From positions 1,647,501-1,711,500 of the forward strand of contig NZ_CP066308.1 in the NCBI RefSeq assembly GCF_016406105.1: a stretch of 64,000 bases of DNA, written 5' to 3'. This DNA is from Brevibacillus composti. GTDB lineage: Bacteria > Bacillota > Bacilli > Brevibacillales > Brevibacillaceae. A model generated the notes under the pieces. That model saw only the letters and a list, made by a program, of their open reading frames with translations. It did no database searches and was not told where the DNA came from. The position numbers were made by a program, and so were the translations under genes. Of this stretch, positions 37,116 to 45,950 are shown in pieces; position 1 is the stretch's first letter, and each line of letters begins with the position of its first letter.

Positions 37116-37409
37116 ATGATGGTATTGGTAACGTATGATGTGAACACATCGACTCCTGAAGGAAGAAGACGTTTACGGAAGGTAGCCAAATGCTGTCAGG
37201 ATTACGGGCAGCGAGTGCAGAATTCTGTGTTTGAATGTCTTGTTGACCCACTCCAGTTTAAACAACTTCAGGTACAGTTAGCCAATGTGATTGACACAAG
37301 AACCGATAGCTTACGATATTACAGACTGGGTGCGAATTGGAAAAACCGAGTCGAACACGTAGGAGCTAAAGCTGGGTATGACCCTGAAGGGATTCTATTT
37401 TTGGACTGA
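37116..37409 (+). CDS. cas2: Cas2 of the second (remnant) type I-C locus
   Basis: A 97-aa intact Cas2 (MVLVTYDVNTSTPEG, DYGQRVQNSVFECLV, RVEHVGAKAGYDPEG). It starts 17 nt after the truncated cas1, with GAGGGGAAAGAG upstream; an ATG at 37119 is the alternative. Whether it is still made, or can work with the Cas1 of the complete locus, is unknown. Confidence 0.93.
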   Translation: MMVLVTYDVNTSTPEGRRRLRKVAKCCQDYGQRVQNSVFECLVDPLQFKQLQVQLANVIDTRTDSLRYYRLGANWKNRVEHVGAKAGYDPEGILFLD

Positions 37410-37600
37410 GTATTCAGAAGTGTAGAATAAAAGCGCGAACCTCAAGCGTACACGAAAATCCTGGGAGGTTCGCGAACCGCGCCAGGTATGATTTTCGTTT
37501 GGGGTAAGATGATCCATGATAGAAGTCTTGGTTTCCTCATAAGACGGTTCGCGGAAATGGTTGTAAAAAGCCTTTCGTATCAATGTTTTTAAGATATGCT
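37410..37600 (+). promoter_or_regulatory. Leader of CRISPR array B with nested palindromes
   Basis: 191 nt between cas2 and the first repeat of array B. It contains a 12-bp palindrome GGTTCGCGAACC (37467-37478) inside a wider dyad (ACGAAAATC at 37452-37460 / GATTTTCGT at 37490-37498). Further copies of the core lie at 37434-37443 (CGCGAACCTC) and 37546-37553 (GGTTCGCG). No gene is seen. Confidence 0.6.
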
Positions 37601-37767
37601 GTCGCTCCTTGCACAGGAGCGTGGATTGAAACTCCCCACAATTGGCAATTTAACCATATGAGAATCGTAGGTCGCTCCTTGCACAGGAGCGTGGATTGAA
37701 ACCCGGAGATATTAACTCCCGCACATTTGGTTCCGGTCGCTCCTAGCACAGGACCGTGGATTAAAAC
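37601..37767 (+). CRISPR. CRISPR array B: 3 repeats of 32 nt, 2 spacers (distinct type I-C repeat)
   Basis: Repeats at 37601-37632, 37671-37702 and 37736-37767. The repeat starts GTCGCTCCTTGCACAGGAGC and ends GTGGATTGAAAC; CGCTCC/GGAGCG forms the hairpin. Spacers are 38 and 33 nt. The third repeat is degenerate (CTAGCACAGGACCG, ATTAAAAC), as expected for a leader-distal end. It shares only the two ends with the repeat of array A. Confidence 0.97.
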
Positions 37768-38241
37768 ACCCTTAACAGTCCGCCATACGAAAGCTCATCT
37801 TCATCGCATACGACGGCGTGAAATGGAACACGTAAAACAACAGAATCTTGAAAGAGACAGTCATTTTGTATGGTGGCTCTTTTTGCTCTTCTCACCTTTC
37901 CAATAAGCGAGGCTAAGGCGGTAAGCATCATTGATCTCCCCTTCCCATTTTGGCCCGAGTTGGTATTGGCCGAACACGCTAATTTTCTTTGGTAGGATGG
38001 GCGATGAACCCCGTTGGCAAGGATATCTCCGGTGATGTTTACACGGTACCCTTCCTACTCGGAATAGAAAACGAAATATCACTCAAAACTCCCTACTATG
38101 TAACTTGAAACATGAACGTTATAATGAGCTTACTGCATATTTCTTTCAGTGAAGCTTCATGCGATCTGCTGCAGCCTGATGCCATTTCATTCAGCCTCAT
38201 GCCTTTGATTCCGACTCAGCCAGGGCAAGGGAGCCGACACC
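37768..38241 (+). other. Gene-poor stretch between array B and the decayed kinase
   Basis: 474 nt without a recognisable gene. A 73-codon minus-strand frame (37861-38082) has no ribosome site and no family that I recognise; it could be a fragment of a lost gene. Composition is similar to the CRISPR island. Confidence 0.5.
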
Positions 38242-40223
38242 TTGTTAAAAAGGACCTTACTCATCGTATTCATTCTTTTGACTTCTTTTTCTTTCATTCC
38301 GCTATCTCTCCTGGATTGGGATACCTACCCGAATAACCTGAGGGTGCATCAAGGCGTGATGGATCTGGCAGGATGGGAAGAAGAGCAGCACACGAGGATC
38401 AAACTGGACGGCACATGGGAATTTTATTGGAACCGATTATTGACACCCGAAGATTTCCGGAGAACGGCTCAGGACCAATCGAGACTACCCGCCCCGGCCT
38501 ATATGGCGGTTCCGTCTACATGGAACGGGAAAGTCATCGATAACCAGCCGCTCTCCGCCTATGACTACGCTACCTACCGGATGGTGCTGAAAAATCTGCC
38601 CGCGGACGGCGTTTACGCGATAAAAAAGACGAATATCCGTTTTTCCAGCACGGTCTATGCAAACGGGCAAAAGCTCTTTGCGGATGGGACTCCCGCTGAA
38701 GCCGCAGCGAACTACCGAGCGGGGAATCTTCCGCAGATCGGCTTTTTTTCGGCGGAACAGGGAGACGTCGAAATCATTGTGCAGGTTGCCAATTACGATT
38801 ACATCAATGCAGGCATTCCCGTATCCCCGTACTTTGGCGGGCAAGCCGCCATGATGGATTTCCAGCAAAAAACCATGACGCAGGAATTCAGTACATTTGC
38901 CATTCTCTCAGCGCTTTCGCTCATTTTTATTATCTGTTTTCTGACAGCGGCGTACTACCAAAGGAAAGACTTCACCTTGCTCATCTTTGCGGCTGTATGC
39001 GCCATCATCGCCGTCTACAACGGCTTGATCGGCGAACGTCCCTGTATATGTACATCCTTGGGGCATCTTTTGAGGTGCTGTACAAAGTAAAAGACATCTG
39101 TTCTTTACTGTGTTTGATTATTCTGACGGTCTTCTTTTTTCTCAAAAATTCGCGCAGATCCTCACCTTGGTATTGGGCTGTTACTTATTGATGGTCGTGT
39201 TTTTACCCATCCGCATCTACGTGTGTTCTCGTCGTGGACGATGATTATGCCAACCTGCAGTCCATGATCAACTTGTTGAAGCTGGAGGGGTATTCGACCG
39301 TCGTAGTCAATCGCGGGCAACTGGCCCTGGACGTGTTAGCCCAAAGGGAGTTTTTTCTCGTGGTGCTGGACATCATGATGCCGGATATGTCCGGCTATGA
39401 GGTGCTGAAGAAGGTGAGAGAGCGTTTTTCTCCCTTTGAGCTCCCGGTACTGATGCTGACGGCGAAAAACAGGGGAAATGATATCATCCTCTCGATGGAA
39501 AACGGGGCCAATGATTTTGTCGGCAAACCGTTTGAATCCGAGGAGCTGCTGGCTCGCGTGAGGAGTCTGACTCGTTTAAAGGCCTCCGTGCGCCATGCCA
39601 AAAACGCGGAAATTGCCTTTTTGCGGTCGCAGATCAAGCCCCATTTCCTTTTCAACGCGCTCAATTCCATAGCGGCCCTGTGCATGGACGAGCCGCTGAA
39701 AGCAGAAGAATTGACGCTGCAGCTGTCCCAGTATTTGAGAAGCAGCTTTGACTTCAAGCAACTGGATTCGCTGACCTCGCTCAGAAATGAACGGGAGTTG
39801 GTTGACGCTTATCTCAATATTGAAAAGGCGCGTTTTGGCGATCGATTGCAGGTAGATTTCGAGGTCGATGCCCATCTAAATGTCCGAATTCCGCCGCTGA
39901 TCCTGCAGCCCTTGGTGGAAAATGCGATTCGCCATGGATTGATGTCAAATGTGCGGGGAGGAACCGTCAAAATCGCAGTGACGATGAAAGCAGACAATCT
40001 GGTCCACTTTGTCGTGGAAGATGACGGATGCGGGATCAGTGAGAAGAGACTGAGGCAGCTAATGGAAAAGGGCGGAGAAAAGAAAGGGGTAGGATTGTGG
40101 AATATCAGCCAGCGCATCAAGCTTCTCTACGGCAAGGCCCTCCACATGGACAGCAAAGAAGGGATCGGCACGAAAATCAGCTTTGACATACCCGCACAGC
40201 CGTTCAAGCAGATGGGAGGGTAA
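38242..40223 (+). pseudogene. Decayed 7TMR-DISM sensor histidine kinase with receiver domain
   Basis: The pieces lie in different frames. 38242-39090 encodes a signal segment, an extracellular 7TMR-DISM-type sensor (KLDGTWEFYWNRLLTPEDF) and the first membrane helices. After a frameshift near 39045 the helices continue (LYMYILGASFEVLYKVKD) and shift again near 39160 (LVLGCYLLMVVFLPIRIY). From about 39219 a third piece encodes a receiver domain (VLVVDDDYANLQS, phospho-Asp in VVLDIMMPDMSG, KPFESEE) and a LytS-type kinase core (QIKPHFLFNALNS, PLILQPLVENAIRHG, GVGLWNISQRI). The linker and any first kinase core are missing. The receiver-kinase part might still be translated. Confidence 0.8.
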
Positions 40224-40225
40224 CG

Positions 40226-40839
40226 ATGCAGCGAGCCATTATTGTCGATGATGAAGAATTATCCGTAAAGCGGTTGTCAAAATTGCTGGCCGAATATGAA
40301 GAGATTGAAGTCAGCCGTACGTTTTTTAATCCCTGGGAAGCCTATGAATATGCAAAGGAACACCCGATAGATATCGCTTTTTTGGACGTGTCGATGCCGG
40401 AAGTGGACGGCATGAAACTGTCCAGCCTGCTGATGGAGCTGAGCGATGGCATCCAGGTGGTCTTTGTCACCGGGTTTGACGAATACGCGGTGGACGCTTT
40501 TGAACGGAGTGCGCTGGATTATTTGTTGAAGCCGGTTATGGCCAAGCGCCTGTCGAAAACAATGGAAAGGATTTTCAAAAGGCGGCCACGCGAGGAAGCG
40601 GCCATGCCCGTACAACATCCGATCATGGACGTCCGTCTCTTTAATGGACTGAGGATCGGGAGACGAGGGCTGGAGCGAGAATCGATCAGGCTTCGAAGCC
40701 CCAAAACCGAAGAGTTTTTCCGTATCTGATTTGCAAGCGTGACACGAGCAGGTGTTCGCCTGCGGGTTATCTTTTGCATCCGGCCCAGGCGAAAAAAGTA
40801 AGGCAACACTCGACAAAACAAGAAGCAACAGGGTAGCAG
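40226..40839 (+). pseudogene. Truncated response regulator (receiver + broken SARP/BTAD-type domain)
   Basis: The open frame 40226-40729 (167 aa) has an intact receiver domain (IIVDDEELSV, phospho-Asp in IAFLDVSMPEVDG, Lys in YLLKPVM). It then begins an output domain of the transcriptional-activator type (VRLFNGLRIG, IRLRSPKTEE) that stops early. In another frame from about 40716 the expected continuation reads FPYLICKR and runs to about 40839, so a frameshift ended the gene. It begins 2 nt after the kinase gene, so the two formed one two-component system. Confidence 0.72.
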
Positions 40840-40928
40840 CTTTCGACAGCCTTTGATCGTTTTATCCGCTATGATGGCTATGGTGGTTGATTCGGAAAGC
40901 GAATGAGAAGACAAAGGAGCGATAGTCG

Positions 40929-41426
40929 ATGCAATTGCCAGCCATTCTTCGGGATCACCGTTATAGCAGCACAAGAAAAAAGAGCCCGTTTTTTACAGGG
41001 ATCGGAAATATCCAGACGATGGTAAAAGGATGTAATTCCGTTCATATTGCCTGGGAGATCAGCGAAGCGCGACTGCGCATGATCGCGGCATATTTGCCAC
41101 CCGGCACGCGAGAAATCGCGAAAGGTTTACGCGTCTTTGACGCTGTTGAGTTTTTCCGGGAGGGGAGAATACCTGCGCCGTACCTGGATGTGCCGGTGAC
41201 GGGCGATGAGCGCGATTGCACCCTCCGCAATCTGCCTGCCGGACGGATGTACCTGGTCGACTTTGGCTTGTTCCACGATCGGAAATTTTGCCCGATTTTG
41301 CGCTCGGATACGTTTTGGCTGCCGGATACGGGCAGGAGCGGCGAGGGGGCAGAGGCATCATCCAAGCGGGCGAGCACGTGCAGATATTCTCTGCCATATA
41401 AGGAACATCCCGTTCTATTGGCCTGA
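40929..41426 (+). CDS. DUF4912 domain protein
   Basis: A 165-aa protein with a DUF4912-like core (VHIAWEISEARLRMIAAYLP, RVFDAVEFF, YLVDFGLFHDRKFCPILRSD). The family is found near glycosyl hydrolase and cell-wall genes; its function is not known. The tail after WLPDTG is basic and Ser-rich. AAAGGAGCG precedes the ATG at 40929. It lies just upstream of the nucleotidyltransferase-like gene, in the same direction. Confidence 0.72.
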   Translation: MQLPAILRDHRYSSTRKKSPFFTGIGNIQTMVKGCNSVHIAWEISEARLRMIAAYLPPGTREIAKGLRVFDAVEFFREGRIPAPYLDVPVTGDERDCTLRNLPAGRMYLVDFGLFHDRKFCPILRSDTFWLPDTGRSGEGAEASSKRASTCRYSLPYKEHPVLLA

Positions 41427-41499
41427 TGCGCGGCATAGAGTGAACGTATGCTTCTTTCCCGGTTTTTAGACGATCGCAAAATACAAGGAGGTACCTTGG

Positions 41500-43542
41500 A
41501 TGAAAGCATGGGTCTTGGCGGACGGGAAGGGAGTCGAGCTTCGTCCGTTGACTGTATTTACTCCGAAAGCGATGGTGCCGCTGCTGAATCGCCCTTGCCT
41601 GGAGTATACGATCGAGCTCTTGAAACGGCATGGGATCACGGATATTACGATCTGCCTGCGCTATTTTCCCGACCAGATTCGCGATTGGTTTGGCGATGGC
41701 TCCAGGCACGGGGTTACGCTCCATTACTGGGAAGAGGCGACGTCCGGCGACGGATTGAAGGGCCTGCTCGCCGAGGCGGGAGAAAGCCTCCAGGAGACGG
41801 TGCTGGTCATCGATGGAGCGGCCTTGACGGATTGTGATTTGACCGAGGCGCTTGCTCATCACCGGGCCAAGCGGGCTGTGGCTACCCTGATCGTGACGGA
41901 GGCAGGCGTATGGGACGACGAGATTCAAGCGGGGATCAGCACCGGGGGAGACATTACGCGGATGGGCAGGAGCATCCGCCGCCTCGACCAAGAGAGATGT
42001 GCTGCTGCCACCGGGATATTGTATCTGGAGCCGGCTGCTATTTCCCCGCTGATGCATGCGGAAACATTCTCGACCCCCGGGGAGCTGGCTTTTGCCCTCT
42101 TTCGCAGCGGGGTGAGGCTGTCCGGATACGCCTGCGAAGGCTACTGGTCGGGCTTGCACTCGTTGGAGGAATACCGGCAGGCCCAGTTTGACATGCTGGA
42201 TGGCGCGGTAGCCGCGGAGATCCGCGCCCGCGAACTGGTTCCCGGCATCTATGTAGAGGGAGAGTTGCGGATGGACGCGGCTGTCAAGCTGGAAGGCCCC
42301 CTCCTGATCGGCGCCGGTGCCCATTTGCAGTCGGGTGCCTCAATCGGTGCCTATTCTGTCCTGGGGAGGCAGGCGCTTGTTTCCGAGGGAGCTTGGCTCA
42401 CGCAGACGATCGTGGGGGAAAATGCCTTCATCGGGATGCATGCAGAGGTCAGCGGCAGCATCCTCGGAAAAAATGCCAGCATCGGCGACTGTGCCGTACT
42501 GGGAGAGAGCGCGGTCATCGGCGATGGCTGCCGTGTGGGGCGCACCGCCGCCATCAAGCCGGGTGTAGTGGTGTGGCCGTATAAAGAAGTAGCGGAAGGA
42601 GCGGACGTACATACTTCACTGATCCACGGTAATACCCGTGTGAGGAAATGGTTTGGCCAAGAGGGCATCACGGGTGTGGCCAATGTAGAGATCACGCCGG
42701 AATTCGTCACCCGTCTGGCCGCTGCTTACGCATGCCAGCTTCCCGCAGGGAGCCGGATCGCGCTGTCCGCGTGCGAGCATCCATTTGCGCAGCTCTTGAA
42801 ACACGGGGTCATGACCAGCCTCTGTTCCGCTGGCATCGATACCGTGGATCTCGGCGTCGGTTTTGCGCCGCTTCTTCGCTATGGGGTGAAAAAGCTCGAG
42901 TGCGCCGGGGGGGTCCATCTCCATTTGCAAGAAAAGCCTGGCGAAAAGCAGGTGAAGATACAATTCGTCGGGCATGACGGACTGCCCATTTCAGCCGAGC
43001 TGGAGCGGAGAATCGCCGCCGCGTACACCCAGGAGACGTACGTCCGCTCGCTGCGCAGGCTGGGCCAGCTCCAGGTGGAGCACAGCATGCTGGACGCGTA
43101 TGCCGAGTCGCTCCTGCAAGCTGTGGATCGAGAGGCGATCGGCGGTATGCAGACGAGACTGCTCATCGAGTCAAAGTCCCGTTTGTTGGGTGATTTTCTG
43201 AAGCAGATCTGTGCGGCATTGGGAATCGAGACGGTCATGGGGACCATTGCGGAGGGCGTGCAAGCGCAGCAGGCTGATATGGCTGTGCGTCTGCCGAAAA
43301 ATGGCGAGGCGCTGGAGCTGTTCACCCATACCGGCGAGCGGATTCCGCAGGAGAGTCTCGCCTCCTTGCAGGCAATGGGGGAGCAGCCAAGCGGCCTCAC
43401 AGCCCTCCCCTTCCAACAGGATGCGCTTTCCCTGCTCCTGTCTCTGTTAAATGAGTTGGGCCGGAAACAAATCTCGCTGGCGGAAAAAATAACGGCCGAT
43501 TGTCCATGGTTATCGAAGCCGGATAGGATGCGTAAGATGTAA
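41500..43542 (+). CDS. Nucleotidyltransferase-hexapeptide-phosphomutase-like fusion with altered active sites
   Basis: A 680-aa protein laid out like bacterial sugar-1-phosphate nucleotidyltransferase/phosphomannomutase fusions: a GT-A nucleotidyltransferase (1-235), a left-handed beta-helix of hexapeptide repeats (245-385) and a phosphomannomutase-like part (390-680). The loop that should read GGxGTRLRPLT reads DGKGVELRPLT (residues 8-18), so the catalytic Arg is Glu13; K23 is kept. The mutase part has no TASHNP phosphoserine loop (HLHLQEKPGEK lies about there). It is likely a non-catalytic or altered member. AGGAGG precedes ATG 41500. Confidence 0.8.
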   Translation: MKAWVLADGKGVELRPLTVFTPKAMVPLLNRPCLEYTIELLKRHGITDITICLRYFPDQIRDWFGDGSRHGVTLHYWEEATSGDGLKGLLAEAGESLQETVLVIDGAALTDCDLTEALAHHRAKRAVATLIVTEAGVWDDEIQAGISTGGDITRMGRSIRRLDQERCAAATGILYLEPAAISPLMHAETFSTPGELAFALFRSGVRLSGYACEGYWSGLHSLEEYRQAQFDMLDGAVAAEIRARELVPGIYVEGELRMDAAVKLEGPLLIGAGAHLQSGASIGAYSVLGRQALVSEGAWLTQTIVGENAFIGMHAEVSGSILGKNASIGDCAVLGESAVIGDGCRVGRTAAIKPGVVVWPYKEVAEGADVHTSLIHGNTRVRKWFGQEGITGVANVEITPEFVTRLAAAYACQLPAGSRIALSACEHPFAQLLKHGVMTSLCSAGIDTVDLGVGFAPLLRYGVKKLECAGGVHLHLQEKPGEKQVKIQFVGHDGLPISAELERRIAAAYTQETYVRSLRRLGQLQVEHSMLDAYAESLLQAVDREAIGGMQTRLLIESKSRLLGDFLKQICAALGIETVMGTIAEGVQAQQADMAVRLPKNGEALELFTHTGERIPQESLASLQAMGEQPSGLTALPFQQDALSLLLSLLNELGRKQISLAEKITADCPWLSKPDRMRKM

Positions 43543-43628
43543 GGCAGCAGTAAAAAACAGCGTCTTCATTGCGGGCTGGGAGCAATGAAAACGATGAAAA
43601 AGGACCCAGAGAGCTGAGGTGGTATGAT

Positions 43629-45038
43629 GTGAATGCAATACGCTTCGGGACCGACGGCTGGAGGGCCATCGTGGCGGACCAGTTCACGATGGAGAATGTG
43701 CGAGTCGTAGCCCAAGCCATTGCTGCTTACACCATCAGGATCGGTCAAAAAGAGCAAGGAATTATCATCGGTCATGACACCCGGTTTCTAGGCAGGCGCT
43801 TCGCCCAGGAAGTCGCTGGCGTGCTTGCGGCAAACGGCATACGGACCTACCTGGCCCATGAAGCGGTGCCCACGCCTGTCGCTGCATTTGGCGTAAAGCA
43901 CTTCGCTGCAAGCGGTGCGGTCATGATTACGGCCAGTCACAACCCGCCGGAGTACAACGGGATCAAGTATATTCCCGATTACGCAGGACCCGCGTCGCCG
44001 GCGATTACCCAGGCGATCGAGGCGGAGATCCAGCGTATTATGCAGGGAGGAGAAGTGCTGACGATCTCGGCTGAAGAAGCCGCAAGCCGCAAGCTTCTGC
44101 AGACGATCGTCCTGAAACCGCATTACGAAGCCCATCTCCGCCGGATGATTCAGATGGACGTCATCCGGCAGGCTCATCTTCGCGTCGTCGTCGATCCCAT
44201 GCACGGTTCAGGACGGGGATACCTCAGCTGCATGCTGGCGGAGGCGGGAGTGGAGGTGCGGGGGATTCGCGATACGGCAGACCCGTTTTTCGGCGGCAGT
44301 CTGCCGGAGCCGCAGGAACAGCACCTCACCCTGCTCAAGCAGGAAGTGGTCAAGCAAAAGGCCGCGCTGGGGCTGGCCAATGACGGGGATGCCGACCGCT
44401 TTGGCGTGGTGGACCGGTTCGGCCAGTACCTTTCCGCCAATGCCGCGCTGGTCCTTTTGGCCCGCCATCTGATCAAAAACAGGGGTCTTCGCGGCCGGAT
44501 CGTGCGCACGGTGGCGACTACCCATTTGCTGGATCGGCTGGCCCAGCGCTATGATCTGGAGCTGGTCGAAACCCCCGTCGGCTTCAAGCACATCGGCGCG
44601 GAGATGCTGAGGGGGGATGTGCTGATCGGCGGGGAAGAGAGCGGGGGAGCCAGTATTTTGGGCCATATCCCGGAAAAGGACGGCATCCTGATCAATCTGC
44701 TGCTGGCGGAGATGTGCGCTTGGGAAAAGAAAGGCATCGACCAGATCCTGCGCGATGTGTATGACGAGTACGGCGAATTGCACAGCACGCGTCTGGATAT
44801 CCCGGTTCTCGAGCGGCGGCGGCAAGAGCAGCTGTTGCAGGCACCCCCCGCGAAGGTAGGCCCGTATGTGGTGGAGGAGATCAACCGGGTGGACGGGATG
44901 AAGCTATTGCTGCGGGGAGGCCATTGGGTCTTGATCAGACCGTCCGGGACTGAGCCTCTGCTCCGGATCTATTGCGAGGCCGCCAGTGCCGAAGCGCTGC
45001 CGGTCATCGCCGAAGCAGTTGGCGACTGGTTTTCATAA
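43629..45038 (+). CDS. Phosphohexomutase (phosphoglucomutase/phosphomannomutase family)
   Basis: A 469-aa alpha-D-phosphohexomutase with all four functional loops: phosphoserine TASHNPPEYNG, metal loop DGDADRFG, sugar loop GGEESGG and phosphate loop RPSGTEPLLRIY. It interconverts 1- and 6-phosphates of glucose, mannose or a similar sugar in the cytoplasm. The frame opens further upstream, but GTG 43629 is chosen because GAGGTGG lies 6 nt before it and the protein then starts NAIRFGTDGW, as in the family. Probably works with nucleotide-sugar synthesis for the cell surface. Confidence 0.92.
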   Translation: MNAIRFGTDGWRAIVADQFTMENVRVVAQAIAAYTIRIGQKEQGIIIGHDTRFLGRRFAQEVAGVLAANGIRTYLAHEAVPTPVAAFGVKHFAASGAVMITASHNPPEYNGIKYIPDYAGPASPAITQAIEAEIQRIMQGGEVLTISAEEAASRKLLQTIVLKPHYEAHLRRMIQMDVIRQAHLRVVVDPMHGSGRGYLSCMLAEAGVEVRGIRDTADPFFGGSLPEPQEQHLTLLKQEVVKQKAALGLANDGDADRFGVVDRFGQYLSANAALVLLARHLIKNRGLRGRIVRTVATTHLLDRLAQRYDLELVETPVGFKHIGAEMLRGDVLIGGEESGGASILGHIPEKDGILINLLLAEMCAWEKKGIDQILRDVYDEYGELHSTRLDIPVLERRRQEQLLQAPPAKVGPYVVEEINRVDGMKLLLRGGHWVLIRPSGTEPLLRIYCEAASAEALPVIAEAVGDWFS

Positions 45039-45053
45039 AAAAATTTTCCATGT

Positions 45054-45086
45054 CCCTTTCCATGCTTTCATGGAAGGGGTTTTTTC
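45054..45086 (+). terminator. Intrinsic terminator after the phosphohexomutase gene
   Basis: An 11-bp stem (CCCTTTCCATG / CATGGAAGGGG, one wobble), loop CTTT, then a T7 run. Confidence 0.92.
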
Positions 45087-45119
45087 CGTGACGGAGGGGA
45101 AAAGTCCGTCCGGCGGCGG

Positions 45120-45148
45120 TTGCCTATGTATTTTTCGCTTGCTAGAAT
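45120..45148 (+). promoter_or_regulatory. Promoter of the kinase-like gene
   Basis: TTGCCT (45120-45125), a 17-nt spacer, extended -10 TGC-TAGAAT (-10 at 45143-45148), directly after the preceding terminator. Confidence 0.65.
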
Positions 45149-45197
45149 CGTAGTAAATAGCAAGCAGCCCTGCGCTACACATGAAAGAAGTGAAGAC

Positions 45198-45842
45198 ATG
45201 AAGATTCATCAGGACGTACTTGCCCCCTTTTTGAAAAATGTGAAGGTGGAAAGCCGTTCCCCGGACGACCCGGTTGTCGTGCTCTCCACACCCTATCCGT
45301 GGGAGGTCGTCGGCGTAGGGAATTATGCTGCGGTTTTCTCGCATCCGGACTACCCTGAGGTGGTCGTCAAGCTGTACGCGCCGGGACGCCCGGGCTGGGA
45401 GCAAGAGGTGGAGGTATACCGCAAGCTCGGAGAAACGCGCTCTTTTCCGGTGTGCTATCAGGCGGAGCCGGGGTACCTCGTGCTCAAGCGCATACAGGGG
45501 ATTTCTTTGTTCGATTGCTTTCGCTACGGGATTCCGATCCCGCCCCAGGTGATCGAGGATGTCGAAGAAGCTCTCGAAGAAGCCCGGGCCAAAGGGTTGT
45601 TTCCGCATGACGTTCACGGCAAAAACGTGTTGATGGACCGCGGCCGCGGCTACCTGATAGACGTGTCCGATTACTATAAAAACAAGCCGGACAGCAAATG
45701 GCGGGATTTGCGCAAAGCGTATTACCGCATCTACCTGCCCTTCGTCAAAGACCGCGGCTGGAAGGTGCCGCTGTGGGCGCTGGAGGGAATTCGCAAGGGA
45801 TACCGCTATTACAAAAAGCTGACCAAATGGCTGCGCAGATGA
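45198..45842 (+). CDS. Small protein-kinase-like protein
   Basis: About 214 aa with a compact kinase fold: glycine-loop-like VVGVGNYAAVF, a Lys in EVVVKLYAPG, catalytic loop HDVHGKNVLMD and metal Asp in GYLIDVSDY. The pattern is like lipopolysaccharide-kinase/RIO-type or serine/threonine kinases of Bacillales; the substrate is unknown. Start ATG 45198 (AAGAAGTGAAG upstream); the longer frame begins inside the promoter. Single gene with its own promoter. Confidence 0.78.
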   Translation: MKIHQDVLAPFLKNVKVESRSPDDPVVVLSTPYPWEVVGVGNYAAVFSHPDYPEVVVKLYAPGRPGWEQEVEVYRKLGETRSFPVCYQAEPGYLVLKRIQGISLFDCFRYGIPIPPQVIEDVEEALEEARAKGLFPHDVHGKNVLMDRGRGYLIDVSDYYKNKPDSKWRDLRKAYYRIYLPFVKDRGWKVPLWALEGIRKGYRYYKKLTKWLRR

Positions 45843-45860
45843 GGTTTGCCGCTGCCGGCA

Positions 45861-45889
45861 TTGTTGGCCATTTTTGCCTGTGGTAAAAT
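45861..45889 (+). promoter_or_regulatory. Promoter of lspA-rluD
   Basis: TTGTTG (45861-45866), a 17-nt spacer, extended -10 TGG-TAAAAT (-10 at 45884-45889), 62 nt before the lspA start. Confidence 0.65.
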
Positions 45890-45950
45890 AACATTTTAAT
45901 GCAAAGCGATTAGCAGCTCTCTGTAGTCGAACGAAGGAGGACTTCCATTT

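Noticed and set aside
36620-37409. The second cas1-cas2 as a tandem duplication of the first
   Set aside because: The two Cas1 segments differ at many positions and the associated repeats differ, so they come from separate lineages.
37861-38082. A minus-strand gene of 73 codons after array B
   Set aside because: No ribosome-binding site, no recognised family and poor context; kept only as a possible fragment.
7685-45950. A classical integrative element carrying the CRISPR island
   Set aside because: No integrase, recombinase, transposase, tRNA or direct-repeat attachment site was seen at either end.
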